From positions 9,796,001-9,860,000 of the forward strand of contig NC_134434.1 in the NCBI RefSeq assembly GCF_030867145.1: DNA of 64,000 nt. The letters run 5' to 3'. Positions 14,255 through 27,600 of the stretch are shown in pieces. The notes beneath the pieces were generated by a model that had not been told where the DNA came from, made no database searches, and saw only the letters and a program-made list of their open reading frames with translations. A program made the position numbers and the translations under genes. This DNA is from Opisthocomus hoazin (lineage: Eukaryota > Chordata > Aves > Opisthocomiformes > Opisthocomidae). Every line of letters begins with the position of its first letter. The first letter of the stretch is position 1.

Positions 14255-14292
14255 CCATAGAATGATTTGGGTTTGAAAGGACTGTTCCAACT
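14255..14292. mobile_element. Possible CR1 tail fragment
   Basis: The stretch catagaatgatttgggtttg plus aaaggactgttccaact resembles the common avian CR1 3' motif (atagaat...ggtttgggttggaagggacc...ttccaac). It is very short and diverged. Confidence 0.45.
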
Positions 14293-17200
14293 CAAAGTCA
14301 GCTTCCAAATTAAATGAAGTTGCTTGGAGCCTTGCCCATTGCGAAGACCACTTATGGTTTGGGTGATGCTAAGACAAAGCCCCTTAATGGGGAAACCATG
14401 GGTGGTAGTAAATTCTCTGTTTCTGCAACAGATGTGCAACCCTAAAGCCAGCCTGGGAGCCGCACGTTGTGCCCAGTTCAGCTGCCGACCCTCCAGCTGC
14501 TCTGATGCCCCAGAGAGTTGTTTGCCACTGGGGAGAGGAGCAGCTGGCTGCGCTATGTGAAATGTCTGTGTTGTCCCAAGATAGCCATTGTCTGTCTGCA
14601 GCACCAGCCTCCACCCTACTTGCTCACTCAGCCGTGGCTGATGTGTCTTTAATTAAAGAGGAGGAACAATTTGAGATTTCATTGTCTTTTCTTAACTGTA
14701 TTCCCTATTTCCATCCGAGTTTGCGGGATGCCCTCCTCTTATGTTTTACCTTGTAGTTTTGCTGTGGGGCCTTCAGTTTATGATGCGTCTGCTCTGAAAT
14801 GAGGAAGAAATAGGAAAAAATAGCTTGTTTTGGGCCAGGGTATTAAGATCCTGGGTTCAGATGGCTGCTACGGTCATTAACATATTTACATTTTTGCTTA
14901 AGAGTCTGGTTGAGGATCAAGGGAGTTAAGGGTGATTGTCATTGAAATGTGGAGGAAACCTTGCATGAAATTGCCATTAGTGTCCTATTGTTTGGGGGGT
15001 AAGGGGGAGTAAGTGGCCTTCCTCATCCCTGCACCCTTTGTGTTGTGATTGTCTGCCCAAGTAGACAGGCAGAGGCAGAAGTAACTATGCTGAAGGAAGC
15101 CACTGTGCTGACTTAGCCGCTGGGAGGCTTTGCCTGGGAAGCACTCCCTGTGGGGCTGGAGCTGGGGCTCAGCACAGCCGCGCTGCTGGCTGCCAGTCAT
15201 CGTCCATCCTCTCAGTGAGACAAAGGTGCTCAGCTGGGCTCGTGGGACAACTGGCCCTGAACGACATCATCATGGATAACTACATGAAGTGTCTAACAAA
15301 GGTCAGTTGCCGCCTTTGTAATCGATGGACCCAAGTGTTTTGCGTGTGCCATCACATGTTGTTTTTGCCATGTGTGGGGACACGTGTTCTGCAGGACCAG
15401 CTCAACCCTGTGATTTTTGTGGCTAGCTGTGATATCAGAAACAGGGTTTGAGGCAGTTTGAAGTGTTGGGGTGGATCTTGAGTGCTGTGGTGACAGAAGA
15501 GATTTTTATATGCTGAAAAAAAATGTTTAAACGTAAATAAGAGAGCTCCCTTACAGCTGGGGTTTACAGTAAAACATTCTGCTCCAGGTTGTGGAAGCAG
15601 TGTTCTAGCCCTGCTCTGAGGCAGGCCTGTTTAGTTTAGATGCCAGTTCTTCGTTGTTCACCTCTTACTCTTTCATGCTGTTCAGATCCACCATTTTAAT
15701 TCAACACTATTTCTAATCAGTATCATTAACTTGGTGCCAAAAAGAAAATTATGCATAGTAAAGTGAAAGAGGAGAAAAGGCTCCCTAGCACGCTTACAGT
15801 GCTGAAAATACTGGCTACCTTCTGCTACTGCTTTGATTTCGGTGGGACTAGGAGCAAGGCAGTGAGCTGAAGGAGGAATGCCGGAGCCTACTGGTGTGAG
15901 AAAGGAGCATCCTTGGAGCAGAGGCTCGTTCATAGCCACCAGGCAGCCTTCAGCTGTCTGTCGATTTGGAAAGCCAGCAGCCAGGAACAGGTATGGACAG
16001 AACCGCCTTGAGTGACAGGATCGTATCTGCTCTAGCCCTGGTGAGTCTGGAGTCATTAGTGTGTCCTTGTGGGCTGGTCTGAAGCTGTGAAGTGGTTGTA
16101 TAATTTCTGTTCTTGGTTACAAAATGTTTCTTTTTGGAATGCTTTAAAGCCAAACAGTCTGGGAAAAATGGTTTGTGATCTGAGCAGCTCTTTTGTGCTT
16201 GGGGAGCCTGCCTGCTTCAGCTCTGTATCTCTTCCACCCTTTGAAGGAATAGCTGCATTTCCCACTGCTGTGACCATTGGTCTTTCCTACAAAGTGAAGC
16301 AGTAAGCACACAGCATGGGGGGAGAGTTCCACGCTTCAGTCACTGACCTTGGCCCTCAAAGTAGGAAGGCATTTAAGCCTTCAAGGAGCAAATGGTTTTG
16401 TCCTAGACAAGATGGGTTCTGACATCTTAAATGTCAAGATAGTTAAAGTGGTGCAGTTAAGTAAGATGTTGGTTAGGTCAAATGTTTTCAGGAAACAAGG
16501 ATGAACACAGCAGTATGTATGGGATTGCAGGCGTTAGATCCATTCCCTGAACGACTCGCCTCCTAGTTTCTGCAAATTCCCCTTGAGAAAGGTCATCTCA
16601 GGTATTATACTAATAATACTTTATATCCTGGGTATCTGTGCCTCTGGAATTGGGCATTGCACACTTAAGCTGTCTTGGGAGTCCCAGCAAGAGCCAAAAA
16701 GCATCAGAGCTGAGCCTGAGTGGAGGTGCCCTGATTTTGGGGTTGGTTTTAGAATTTGATCTGTTAAAGCATTTGAGTGGGCTGACTGGAGCAGGGGAGC
16801 TAAAATTCTCCAGGGATTAATATTAAGCTGTTGTTTAACAGTAAACAGCAGATGAAATCCACCTTTGTCTCTGAGTGCCAGCTGTCTGGAAGGTACATCC
16901 AGGCCACCTTGCAAGGACAGAGCAACCCTTGGCAGCGGGCAGGGGAGAGTGCCCACCTCTGACTGTCCCCAGCTCGCTCAGTTTGTCTTGGCTCGTGTAA
17001 TCCACTTGACCCAGCAGCTTCCTCAGAGAGGGGCTGCTGCTTTGGCGGCATAGCAGACCAGCCCTGCTCCAGCAAGGGCCTGTGGTCTCTGGTTAGGCAG
17101 CTCCTCCTCAACAAAGCAGCCTGCGGGACAAAGGTGCTCGGGCCAGGAGGAGACTGAGCCAGATCCTCACACGTGGGCACTGCGTCCTCTAAACAAACTG

Positions 17201-18446
17201 CCCGTGCCCAAGGCTGGTCTGTTTTATAGCTGCTCTGCTCACTACAGCACAGTGCCAGCCCGGCTGCTGGCAGGCTGCATCCTCTGCCACATCCCCCTTC
17301 TCGCCTCCTCCCTTGCCAAGGCAGTCTTTACTCTGCCGCCTCAGATCGAAGGCCTGGCGCCTGTTCAGCTTTTGTTGTCTGTTAGGAAAGAGCGAGGATT
17401 GTCAGGACCTTTTTGGCTCTGCCAAGGCCTTTTATGTCCCAAATGTTTCCGTGAAAAGACTCGCTCCTGACCACCCTGCCCCCTGACAGCCATTCAATCC
17501 AGCCAACAAGCTTGATATCATTATCTACACAAGGAGGTCAGTGAGTACCAGGGTCCTCACAGCCAAGTTTGGGAAATCAAAGGCGAATCTCCCAGCAACA
17601 GAAAGCTGGCAGAGACCAGGCTGCACCACAGCTAGTGTGGGCTGGTCTGGCAGCTTGTGTCCACTACTTTTCAAAGCACAAAAGAAACGCGCTCGGCACA
17701 GTGCCAGCACTGGCTTTGTCGGGGCTGGGGCTGTGCCTGCCTGTGAGCTGGCAACCCCTTGTGGGGTGCCCTGGGGAGCTCAGTGTGGGGTAGAGGCCGC
17801 TGGAAGCAGTCGTAAGTTTGAACAGCCCTGCAAAGCTGTCTCTTTTTGGTCAGTGGCATTTTTAAGAGATTAACCACTTAGTTTGAGGGAAAGCAGTGAT
17901 CTTTTTGGTCAGAGTGGGATTCACTCCAAAGCTCATCTGGGACTTTCTTTCTGATGACTCTGGTTTACGTTCTGAAAATGGCATGTGGTTCCCTTGTCAC
18001 TTTTAGTTTGACATAATGTTTGTCTGCTTTGCTCCCTGTCCAAAGACTTTCTTTCCAATCCATCTTAAAACAGAGAGCACTTCAGAACTTACTATTTTGC
18101 AGGCATCTGTAGAGGTGATCTGGAAAGGTGACTGTCAGAAACACTGAGCACAGAAAGGGCTTGAGGAGGGAGAGCGTATTCCTGCATTGCAACTGCTGAA
18201 GCATGGGTGGAGATGGGATGATGGTGTGGATGATGATGCCTGGGCTCACCCCTCTCTGCAGCATGGTGCTTTGCAGTCCCTGGGCAGTGAAAAGAAAACT
18301 GGAGACGGGGTGATTGCAGGGCAATGCATCACCTAGAGCAGCCCCTGGGGTCCCTGTGGGTCTGCAGCGGGTGGTGAATACGCAGGAGGGCAGAGTCGTG
18401 TGTAACGTGGAATGGTTAATTCTGGCACTTTCCCCTCCTATCCCAG

Positions 18447-18605
18447 TTTGATCCCGACAACACCGGCTACATCAGCACTGAGAAGTTTCGCTCACTTCTC
18501 CAGAGGCACGGCTCGGAGCTGGACCCCCACAAGCTGGAGGTCCTGCTGGCCCTGGCAGACAGCAACTCCGAGGGGAGGATCTGCTACCAGGACTTCGTCA
18601 ACCTG
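18447..18605 (+). CDS. RHBDL3: RHBDL3 exon: EF-hand pair
   Basis: Acceptor ...tatcccag precedes TTT GAT CCC; donor CTG|gtgagt. The 53 codons begin in phase 0 with FDPDNTGYI and end DFVNL. EF loop 1 ([12 protein letters not shown]) has acidic or polar residues at loop positions 1, 3 and 5 and Gly at 6, but Lys at position 12 where Glu or Asp normally gives the bidentate calcium ligand. EF loop 2 ([12 protein letters not shown]) keeps Asp at 12. Calcium binding by loop 1 is therefore doubtful and by loop 2 more plausible. The starting helix of EF1 would come from the missing upstream exon. Confidence 0.95.
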
Positions 18606-21600
18606 GTGAGTGCTCTGGCTGACAGGGCCTGTCAGTCCTTGGCTCTGCTTTAAACATTGCCTGTTGAGGGACAGTCTCTCCCCTTCCCTCACTCTATCAA
18701 TACCAGTGTTTGCTGTGTCGCTGCATCACTCTCTGCATGGGCTTGCTGAAGCATTCAGTGGTAACTGAACTCTCAAGCTGAGAGTCAAGTTACTGGTGAT
18801 TTTTCCAGAGAAACAGGTTTGCATGGGAAGAAACTGTGGGAGCTGTTGTAAGACGAGCACGAAGCAATGGCTGCTGCTAGTTTAGAGGCTTTTGCTCTCT
18901 GTGTCAGTGGGTAGCTGTCATAAGGAGACGTTTGCAAGCGGAGGTCTGTCAGTCTGGGTGTCTCCTGTTTTATCTAGAGACTTCACCACTTCCAGACAAA
19001 AATATATAGATAATGCTGTGTTGACTTGCTGGGTGGAGTCATACTGCACTGCTGTAGGCATTGACAGCAACAGGGATAAACTGAACGTGACCTAGAAACA
19101 TTTTATCCCAGGTGAGATGTCTCCGACTGCATGAGTCATGATCTGGATGCCTGTGTATCTCTACTAATGAGTCAGTTAGTGAAGGGATCTCTCTCTTTCT
19201 TGTCAAGGCAGTTTGGTGAGTCAACACAGATGTAGACATGCGTTTTTAGATGCCCAGGGTGGCCTAGAAATGTTTGCAAGATGGGTATCTTGAACAGTGG
19301 CCATTCCAGGGGCTTTGCTCTGTTCTTGTTCTGTCATTTCCCACCCGAGTCCCAGCGGATTTAGTGCAGCAGTGAGAGAAACCTGGGTGACAAAGTCAAT
19401 GAGCAGTGAAAGTCAATGACGTCTCCAAGGTTTTGCTGGAAAGTTGGATGCGTTCTTGATGCAGAGTATAATAATTCGTGTCTCTGCGTGTTGTGCAGTC
19501 AACATGGGGATTTGATCCCTCCATTTGTCATGGTCACTCATGCATGTGTTGTTTGTTTAGAAAGAAAGTGTCTTCTATGTGTCCTGTCTTCACATTAATT
19601 GAAGAAGTATGATAACAGGGCAAAGCTGTCAAGGATCCAGGTCACAACCTCCGTCAGGCCAAGGTCGGTATGAAGGTGAAATTACTGTGATGCAATGACA
19701 TAGATCTGCTATATCGAATCAAGCTGTCTTGTTAGCCGCTTGCGTGTATTTAGGTACACAGTAAGGTAAATGTAGCAACTATTAAATGGATCACATTGAA
19801 TGTGAGCTTTTCCTCGGCTCCAGCTTAAAAAACAGTGTGGTCAATGGTACTCTGTGATCAGCAGCACATTTATAGTAACAGCTTCTTGTTCTACAGTTTG
19901 GTGTATTCAAAGTATCAAGCAAGCATTCACTAACTGAGCTGCACAACACTTAGGTAGCAGGAAGAGGTATCATTGAACTTCTTTTATGGAAATGATGGCT
20001 TAGGGCCAGCCAATATGTTAGCAACCGGCTCAGGAATAGAACTGGGCTTTTTCCTCTCTTCTCGCTCCGCTGAGCTCGGGAGCAGCACAAGCTAATGAGA
20101 GGCAGGTGGGAGGTGAAAGGCTTGGACATCCTCCTCCTTTGGGGAATAGGAGATGGTGCCAGCTCACACCCACCTGATGTGATTTCTCCAGAATGGCAAA
20201 TTTCCTTCACTACTATTTTATGACTCTGTAAAGAAGCTGTTGATTTTTCTGTCATCAGTCCCTCTATCCTCATCTGCATTTTTTGCACTTTCTAATCAAT
20301 AGGCAATGCAAATGCCAGAACATTAAACTATTTACAAATAGCATCTCTCTTCTCACTCTTCCTCTTGTTGCTATTGATTTCCAATATTCAAATTTTTTAG
20401 GGCTCCTTCTCTTTTCCCTAGTTTCCTGCACACAAACCTGCCTTTTGTACTTTCTGATGGATAGAAACAGGACAGTTGAGACAGAATCACTGTGAAAGTA
20501 ATGATTTCCTTCACTTTATAACTGTAAAGCCGGGAAGTGATGTGTGGTGGTGTTTAAGTGCATGCTTGTGCTTGATGATCATCAGCCATCTCTGCTTTTT
20601 GCTCAGTAGCTTAGCAAGAATTGATCTGCTCCCAAAAATGATGGTGCTGGATGTGGGAAAGGGAAAAGCTGATCCACAGAGGTTTTACAAGCATGGCTTT
20701 ATGTGTGGTTTTCCTTTTCTCCATCAGTATTCATGAACAGGTACTCTGACATGATCAGAGAATCTCATGGCCTCCCAAATGTGTACAAGGTACTGAAACT
20801 TTGAGCAAGAGTTGAAATTGCATTAATAAAGCTCTGGCCACTGGAGAGGCCTTGAGGGGAGGAGTGGGGCTGGGTATCAGAGATGCATTACAGTGTAGTT
20901 GTCAAAGCAGAAGTGTGAAAGGAATGAGATTCCTCTGCGTGTGTATTTGTGTGTGTGTGTGTCACAAGCAGCTCTTTTGGTTTCTTTCCAAGCTGATGAG
21001 CTGCCTCCTCAAGTTACTATGAAGGAAAATGCCTCTACCCCAGCCAAAACTAGTACAAACATGCGCTGTCTCAGAAGCCAGCAGAAAGTAGGGTATAACC
21101 ACTGGGCATCAAGAGAACTCTATCTTCAATGGTCAGTTCATGGGATAAGATAGTCTCTCTACTTTTTCTCTCAGCTTTGCTAATGTTGATAACGATCGAG
21201 CAGGGAAGGTTCTTCCCTTTTTTTCAGCTTTGTAGAACCCTTGATCTTTGCTGAGTTCCCTGGAAGTGTGACAGAATGTGATGCTCCTTATTCTGCAGGG
21301 TGTTTGGCTGCTTACTAGGGAATCTGATGCCGAGAGATGCTATTAGTGACCACAGAAGCAGCTGTAACTCTATGAAATTATTATTACCAGAAGGGACTAA
21401 AGGCCATAAACCTCACAGAGCAGTAGTGTTAACACTTTGTTTCCTCCAGGGTACTGCATGTCCCAGAGAGGGCAGTGAAAAACACTCGCATCCATACGTT
21501 CCAACATCATCGCAAGCGCAAAGAACTCTGCCTGCTCTCTCAGACACTGTGATCCCTGACTAAAGGGCTGCTAGTGAGCAAAGCTGTGTTATCCTCTGAT

Positions 21601-24600
21601 GTCCAAAGTGTGTTGTGCACTTCTAGACGCATCAAAAATATAATTCTAGGACTTCTCACCTTAATAAGGAGACCCAGATATACCCACACAAAAGAGATGC
21701 CTGTTCTCAACTCACCAAAGAGGCTTAAATTTCTGAAACTGAAACTCTTATAGGATGAGAAGAGACCCTAGAAATCACTTGGTAAATAATTTGAGTAATG
21801 AATAAATTCAGGGAAGCTGAAGACTCCTGGTGTGATCTGCAAACAGAAAGGGCTGAAAAAAAATCAGATAGGCAACTCATTGGGAATTATTTCTCCTCTG
21901 TACATATGAGATTCATCTCACATGGTTATAAAACACAAGGCTGCAATCAGTCACATCCGTTTCTGTTTCTACACTAGGGCTTGCAAGAATGGCAGAAAGC
22001 AGTTTCAGATGGGATTTCTTATCCTGTGTCTGAGATGGTGCAGAGTAACAAAAGTGTTTTCTGTACAAGTGGAGATGTCTTGTGTATTTCTCTTGTCTGA
22101 TTGCTTCTCTGCATTGTGAAGAGAGACGTTAAAAATGCACAGTGACAATTCTAGCTATGAACAGCACAGACCACAGGAAGAGAGAACAAACAAAGCTGTT
22201 TAACTAACTTACCTGCTTTTGAGCCGAGACAAGCAAGGAGGCAATTACAGTTGAGATGTTATTTACCGGGATCCTTGCTGAACAGCAGTTGCTGCTGGCA
22301 GTCCTGGACTACTTCGCCAAATATCCTGTGAACTGTAACAGAGCTAAAGAGCAGACCAGTGAGGCCCTGGAGAGACTCGGTCTCTTATTCTCTGGCTAAA
22401 CCTACCTTGTCTTGTCTGCCTGGGAATGTGGATTGTTGCTTTGGACAGGCTGGATCGTAGCTTTACTACCTCCTCGCTGTCTTGTTGTGTTCCTCTTCAG
22501 ACATGTGAGCAGAGGCAAGGGGGTGCAGTGGACCTTCTGAGACCTTACTTTGCTTGACAGGGGCAGAGGGGGGCAATATGGAGCCAGATCAGGCTGTGGT
22601 GGTAGCTTATATTCTCTTGTGAAATTCAGATGGGCAACCCCTAGCCTTGTCTGAACAAGGAGAATTTTACAGAGCTTCATATTTAATAAAGCAGCTTTTG
22701 CTAGAAAAGTAAATCACAGCTTATACCGAGACTAAAGCAAAACCCTTTCTGCAGCCCAAGGGATTCCTCTACCAGTGCAACTCTACAGATCACTGCTGAA
22801 ACAAAGGTGTTATAAAAGCTGACCTCGGTGCATTCAGAGTGGTCCAGACTGGACCTGCCGGCATGGGGCAGGAGGGCTTGAGGAGACAGGAATGCGGCTG
22901 TTTCCAGTTCCAACACTGGCACTACCCTAGGAGGTGTCCCTAGTGCACGCTGAAGGTCTCTTTGTCCCTGCTACAGATTTCATGTTCAAAGGGCAGGACT
23001 GGAAGCCAGGTGGACTTAAGTTTTGTTCCTGGCTCCGCAGCAGACTCACTGAAACTTGTGGAAGCCCGTCTATTCCTCATGGGTCTGTTTCTGCAGCAAA
23101 TGGAAGAGGTAAGAGTTGCACCTCTTTTGGGGTTCACAATTTTGGCAAAGTCAATGGCAGTTCTTCAGTGGAAGAGCCAGCAGGGGAACCAGCTCTCTGA
23201 AGAGCATTTGCTTGAGGGGCTGTGTTGGGTCTAGAAGAGCTGAGGACAAATGCTGTCCCCTGAAGGCTACGGTATTTCAGCACATTTGGGAGAAATCAGT
23301 AAGCTCTGAGACACAGTTCATGTGACCTGGGAAAAACAAAACACTGCTGCTTCCAACAGAAGTGTTTAGCTGTAGCTTTGTAGTAACTTGAAGCTGATGT
23401 AGCATCTCAGCAGTGAGCAAAATATATTAGTGAATTAAATGCCCATCCTGTGTTTTCCAGATCAAGAACTAATACCCTCCTTGCTGGCTTCTAGGGACAG
23501 GCTAATTCTATCTCATTTTCAGTGAACAAGACACTTTTTTTTTTTTTTTTAAGCACTGTGTAACAATAATCAGGTCACCCTAATCCAGACTTTGCTGGTG
23601 CCAGCATACTTCACCCTCCGGAGAAAGATTTCTTTTAGTTTTTCTGATTTCCTTTCTGGCTTGCTCAGTGTGCTGCCAGACTACAAATACTGCCTCTTCA
23701 AGTAAAGAAATAAAACTGCAGATGTAGACTAAGAAATCTGCAGCCTCTGCTCTTCCTCCTCATAAGTGACAGATATGCAGGTCTACTGGCCATCAGAGAA
23801 GGTAAGAGGAAGGTATCTTTGAAGAGGTTTCTTACTGCATGGAAGAGGCTGGAACATGATCAGCTGTTGGTGGAAGGCTGTCTTGTGCTATATGCTGTCG
23901 AGCTGGATGTTCAAAGGGGCAGTTATGTCAAAATATTGCTGGAATCATAAAAATAAGATAAAATATGGAAGGTGAAGGAGATGAAGTGACTACCCAGAGT
24001 CTTATGGTCTGTCTATGCTAGTGGATGCTGTAGAAATACAAAGGTTAGGATTTAGATGCTAGCTTTTCTGTCCTCAGCTGGGTGATCTGTGTAGGCGTTT
24101 GAAGAGAAAGCAGGACTGGCTGAAGGGACAAAATACTTTAGGATTGTGTTACATTCCACAAACAAAAACAGCAAGTCCAAAATGGGTCCTGGAATGTTAT
24201 AGGTGGGAAACAAGCTGGTTGAATGGAGGGTTTGACTTGCACTTTGCAGCTTTATCAGTCTATAGAAACTTACTATGTGGCTAAAAAATGTAGAAAAATA
24301 ATGAATTTTCACTATAGTTTTAACACTTTCGTAGGCTTGTAAGAGTCTGTAATGCAGTATAGAAAGATACATAAAGATACACTCAATTTAAGGACGATTA
24401 AACTTAAGCATGTGCTTAGAACAAGCTAGTGCTTTTGCACGGCCCTGAGTTGAAGCCCTATGGGTGTGGAATTAGTGTGCTTTGATTTAATGATGTGTTA
24501 GGAACTTTCCCTTCTAAACAACTTACTTGAAACTTGGCGTAAGGATAAAAACCTCTAAAACGCCATAGACGATGTCATTAAATGAGGCTCTCTTGAGGCT

Positions 24601-27600
24601 GTTTCAACCTATCAGCTGTAATAGGAAGAGGGAGGTGAGGGTTTTTGCTCCTTTTCTTTAAAGAGCCAATGGAGCTTAATGATATTTTGAACTCATCTAT
24701 GAAACTAGGAATTAGCAGTCTTGTTCCACAGGGGAATGGCAGTTTTCTCTCTGGACTCCACAGTGCTTTTCCCTTTGCTTTGTGAAAGGCACAGCACGTA
24801 GGCTGGTAGCCATTAAAATACATGTTGTCTTAGAGGCTGCAAAGCTCTTCCATCTGAGAGAGGTTTTTTAATTTTTTTTTTTTTTTTTTTTTTCCTGGAG
24901 TCCTGTGCATTTTGCAATTGTTCTGCAGACCTTCTGCTGGCCACTTCTGCCACTAAAAGGGGGCATTAAAGTACATTCTCTGACTTATGAGTTTTCCTTT
25001 TGCAGATATCTCGGAGGTAGTAGCACACCCTCCCTATCAGCAGTCACCAAATTAAAAGATCATGTTGTTTGGGTCTGTGAAAGGACTTTTATCCAAACTC
25101 TCAATGTGGTGGTTTATCTTAACAGAGCAGAGGTGTGGGACATCTCTCCAGCTTGGCACAGGATTTAGTAGGCAATAGCCAGTCATGTCAGAAGGATCAG
25201 TTCTGCAAGGTGCTGAACCCCTCCTGCTGTTCCCTGAGCTCCCTGTTCCCTCTTGCTCTAACTCCAGCCTGCTTTTCCATTGCTTTCCGAGGCTTCAAAA
25301 GTAGCTGCTTATAGTTGTCGTAAGACATTTTTCAGTAATGTATGGCTGGAAGCCATTTGTTCTTGTTAGCCACTTCAGTGATAAAAGCAAGGCTTGGTTC
25401 AGTCGCTTGTGAGAATGCTGTGTGTGCCCATAGGCTTTTCATGACCATCCTTTCTGCTCTGAAAGGTGACTAACTCTTGCCTTTGCTGTTCCGGTGCTTG
25501 CTACGGTAACATTTTTACTTGGGATAGTTCTTCCATCCTGGCTTGAACTGAAATGAGGGGTAACAGTGAAAGACGAGCTGTAGCTAGGAAAAGAGGTAAC
25601 TTTTTTAAAGCAGAAAACATTGAATTTTGTATTTTGGCTTTGTGGTTGTGTATGTAACAGCACCAGGAGGGCTTTATTATCTTTCTGGAGGTGAGCTTTT
25701 GAGAAGTTACACGCTGTATTCTTTCTGTCAGATAGTATGGAGGTCCTTTAAACCATGGTTTGCTTGGGGGGTTTTAATGGTACCTAGAAGTACTTCATAG
25801 CAAAGTCATAAGGTAGCTATAAATTCCACTTCCAGTGTCTTTGCATGTTCTTTGCTGAACCAGCTGACAGCCTGCATAGAAGGCTTAGGTGAACAAGGCT
25901 TTTCAGGAACTGTATATAATTCTTTATTACCTGAGTCACTGGGAAGATAAGAAATAAAACCTAAACCTCCAGTTCTCAGGGGAATCCCCAGGCAAGACAG
26001 AAGTTTGCCCAAATGAGCATCTTCTCTTCCTGCTAAATGCTTGTTCACTTTCTAGTGAGCGTTTTAAGCTTACAAGGCTGTTGCAGTATAAACCAAGACC
26101 TCAGTTCTAGTGGTCTTGTCAGGTGTTTGTGTTTTGTTCTCACTGTTGCTAATCTGGAAAGGTTTGTTGCAGGCGAAGCTGCAGGTTTTATAGCTCCATT
26201 TCTTTGACTCTGTGCTTCCAATTATCTGCGCTGTTGAACCAGGGCAGATACTCTGCCAGACATCAAGAGGAATCCCATCTGAGTCCACTGGGATGTCCTT
26301 CAGCTTCCATTGGGACACCCCTTTAAGTATCCCCTCTGTCCTTCATTTACTGCCTTGGCTGATAGTATAAGATCTCTGAGCTTTCTTCCTGGCCTTTATT
26401 CAGCGGTATAATAATAAATCAATTTTAAAAGATTTGAAAATCTCTTCAGTATGTGATCCAGTATGATGTTTTTACGAGTAAGGAGGAGGTATTCTCAAGA
26501 GATAGATGAGAGCAGTCATGTGACTGTGTCCTTATCCCTCTCTCACCTCTCGATGCATTAAAGACCTTATTGAGGTGCAAAGTTCTTACTCCAGGGAACA
26601 TTTCCAGGAGCTGGGTACCTTTTCTGACAAATGTGCTTCATAGTGCCTTCAGGTTGTTTTCCTTCCCATTCTGGAGAAAACTGGTGATTTTTGATCTTCC
26701 AAGAGCCATGTGCATCTTCTGAGGGAGGACAAAGCCATCAGAAGGCCAAGTGAGTATCCTGAAACTTGGGATTGAAGAGCTGCTTTTCTGGAGTGTGTTC
26801 AGCTTGTACGTTGGTCTGAGTCCAGTGGATACTGCCTTCACTTAGCAGCAGAAGAGAGCACTTTCTTCCAAGTGAGCTAGTCTGGCAAATGACCATTATG
26901 CCAATTAAAGTGGAACTTAGCATAGAAATTTCCATCCTTAACCATGATTCCTCAGCTGTTTCCAATCATGTACAGTTGAAACTTGAGAAGCATGGTGTCA
27001 ACTTAAATGGTCATTTACTTGTGTATGTATCTAAAATACACATGTGAGTGGGAAATGTTATAAAGATATTTTAAAAAATTTTGCTTCAGAAAATTAAATC
27101 TGGATTCATTTCAGTTGTGGAATTGTTCCCAGCACCACTGAAGAATGGAACTGGTGTTGAGGGATTTGAAGTTTCAAACTTGCTGTGTTTTGGCACGTTA
27201 TTATTTGAACCACAATGTTAGTCTTGTCCTGCTAGCAGTGTTCTTGCAAGTAACTTTGAAATCTGAATGTGATTTACCTTTTGTAATGGAAGTGCTGGAA
27301 GGTCTAAGCCTGGCACATTTAATAGCAGTCTAGACAAAATCTTGAGCAGGGAATACCCCTGCAATGACAAGAATAATTTATTTGATCTCTCTTGTCTCTA
27401 GCTTCTTGAATCTCCAGAGTAAACCACTGCTTGATTTGATTGCAAATCAGGATGTAGGTATTTGCTTTTCTTCCATTTGTAAGTGGTTAGGAAAGAGCTA
27501 ACCAGGTTGGCTCAGAGGATGTGAACATCTGTGACAGATGAACTTGATGCTGAGCTATGCGTTTTGGGAGAAGCAGTCTTTACCCACATTAGCATTTTGT

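Larger units (their letters stand above)
1..18446 (+). other. Presumed RHBDL3 intron upstream of the EF-hand exon
   Basis: No exon of RHBDL3 or any other recognisable gene is visible here. The EF-hand exon starts in phase 0 without an initiator, and no GC-rich first-exon candidate ending in the expected ...WKxLFxQ occurs, so coding exon 1 should be upstream of the window. The stretch contains a C/T tandem repeat (2621-2673), a 20-base C run (6826-6845), a MIR-like relic (4660-4720), a short CR1-like tail (14255-14292) and two minus-strand open stretches (10055-10620, 11301-11573) described separately. Confidence 0.7.

Noticed and set aside
14173-14604. 143-codon minus-strand open frame
   Set aside because: It overlaps a probable CR1 tail fragment. 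There is no domain and several overlapping frames are equally open.
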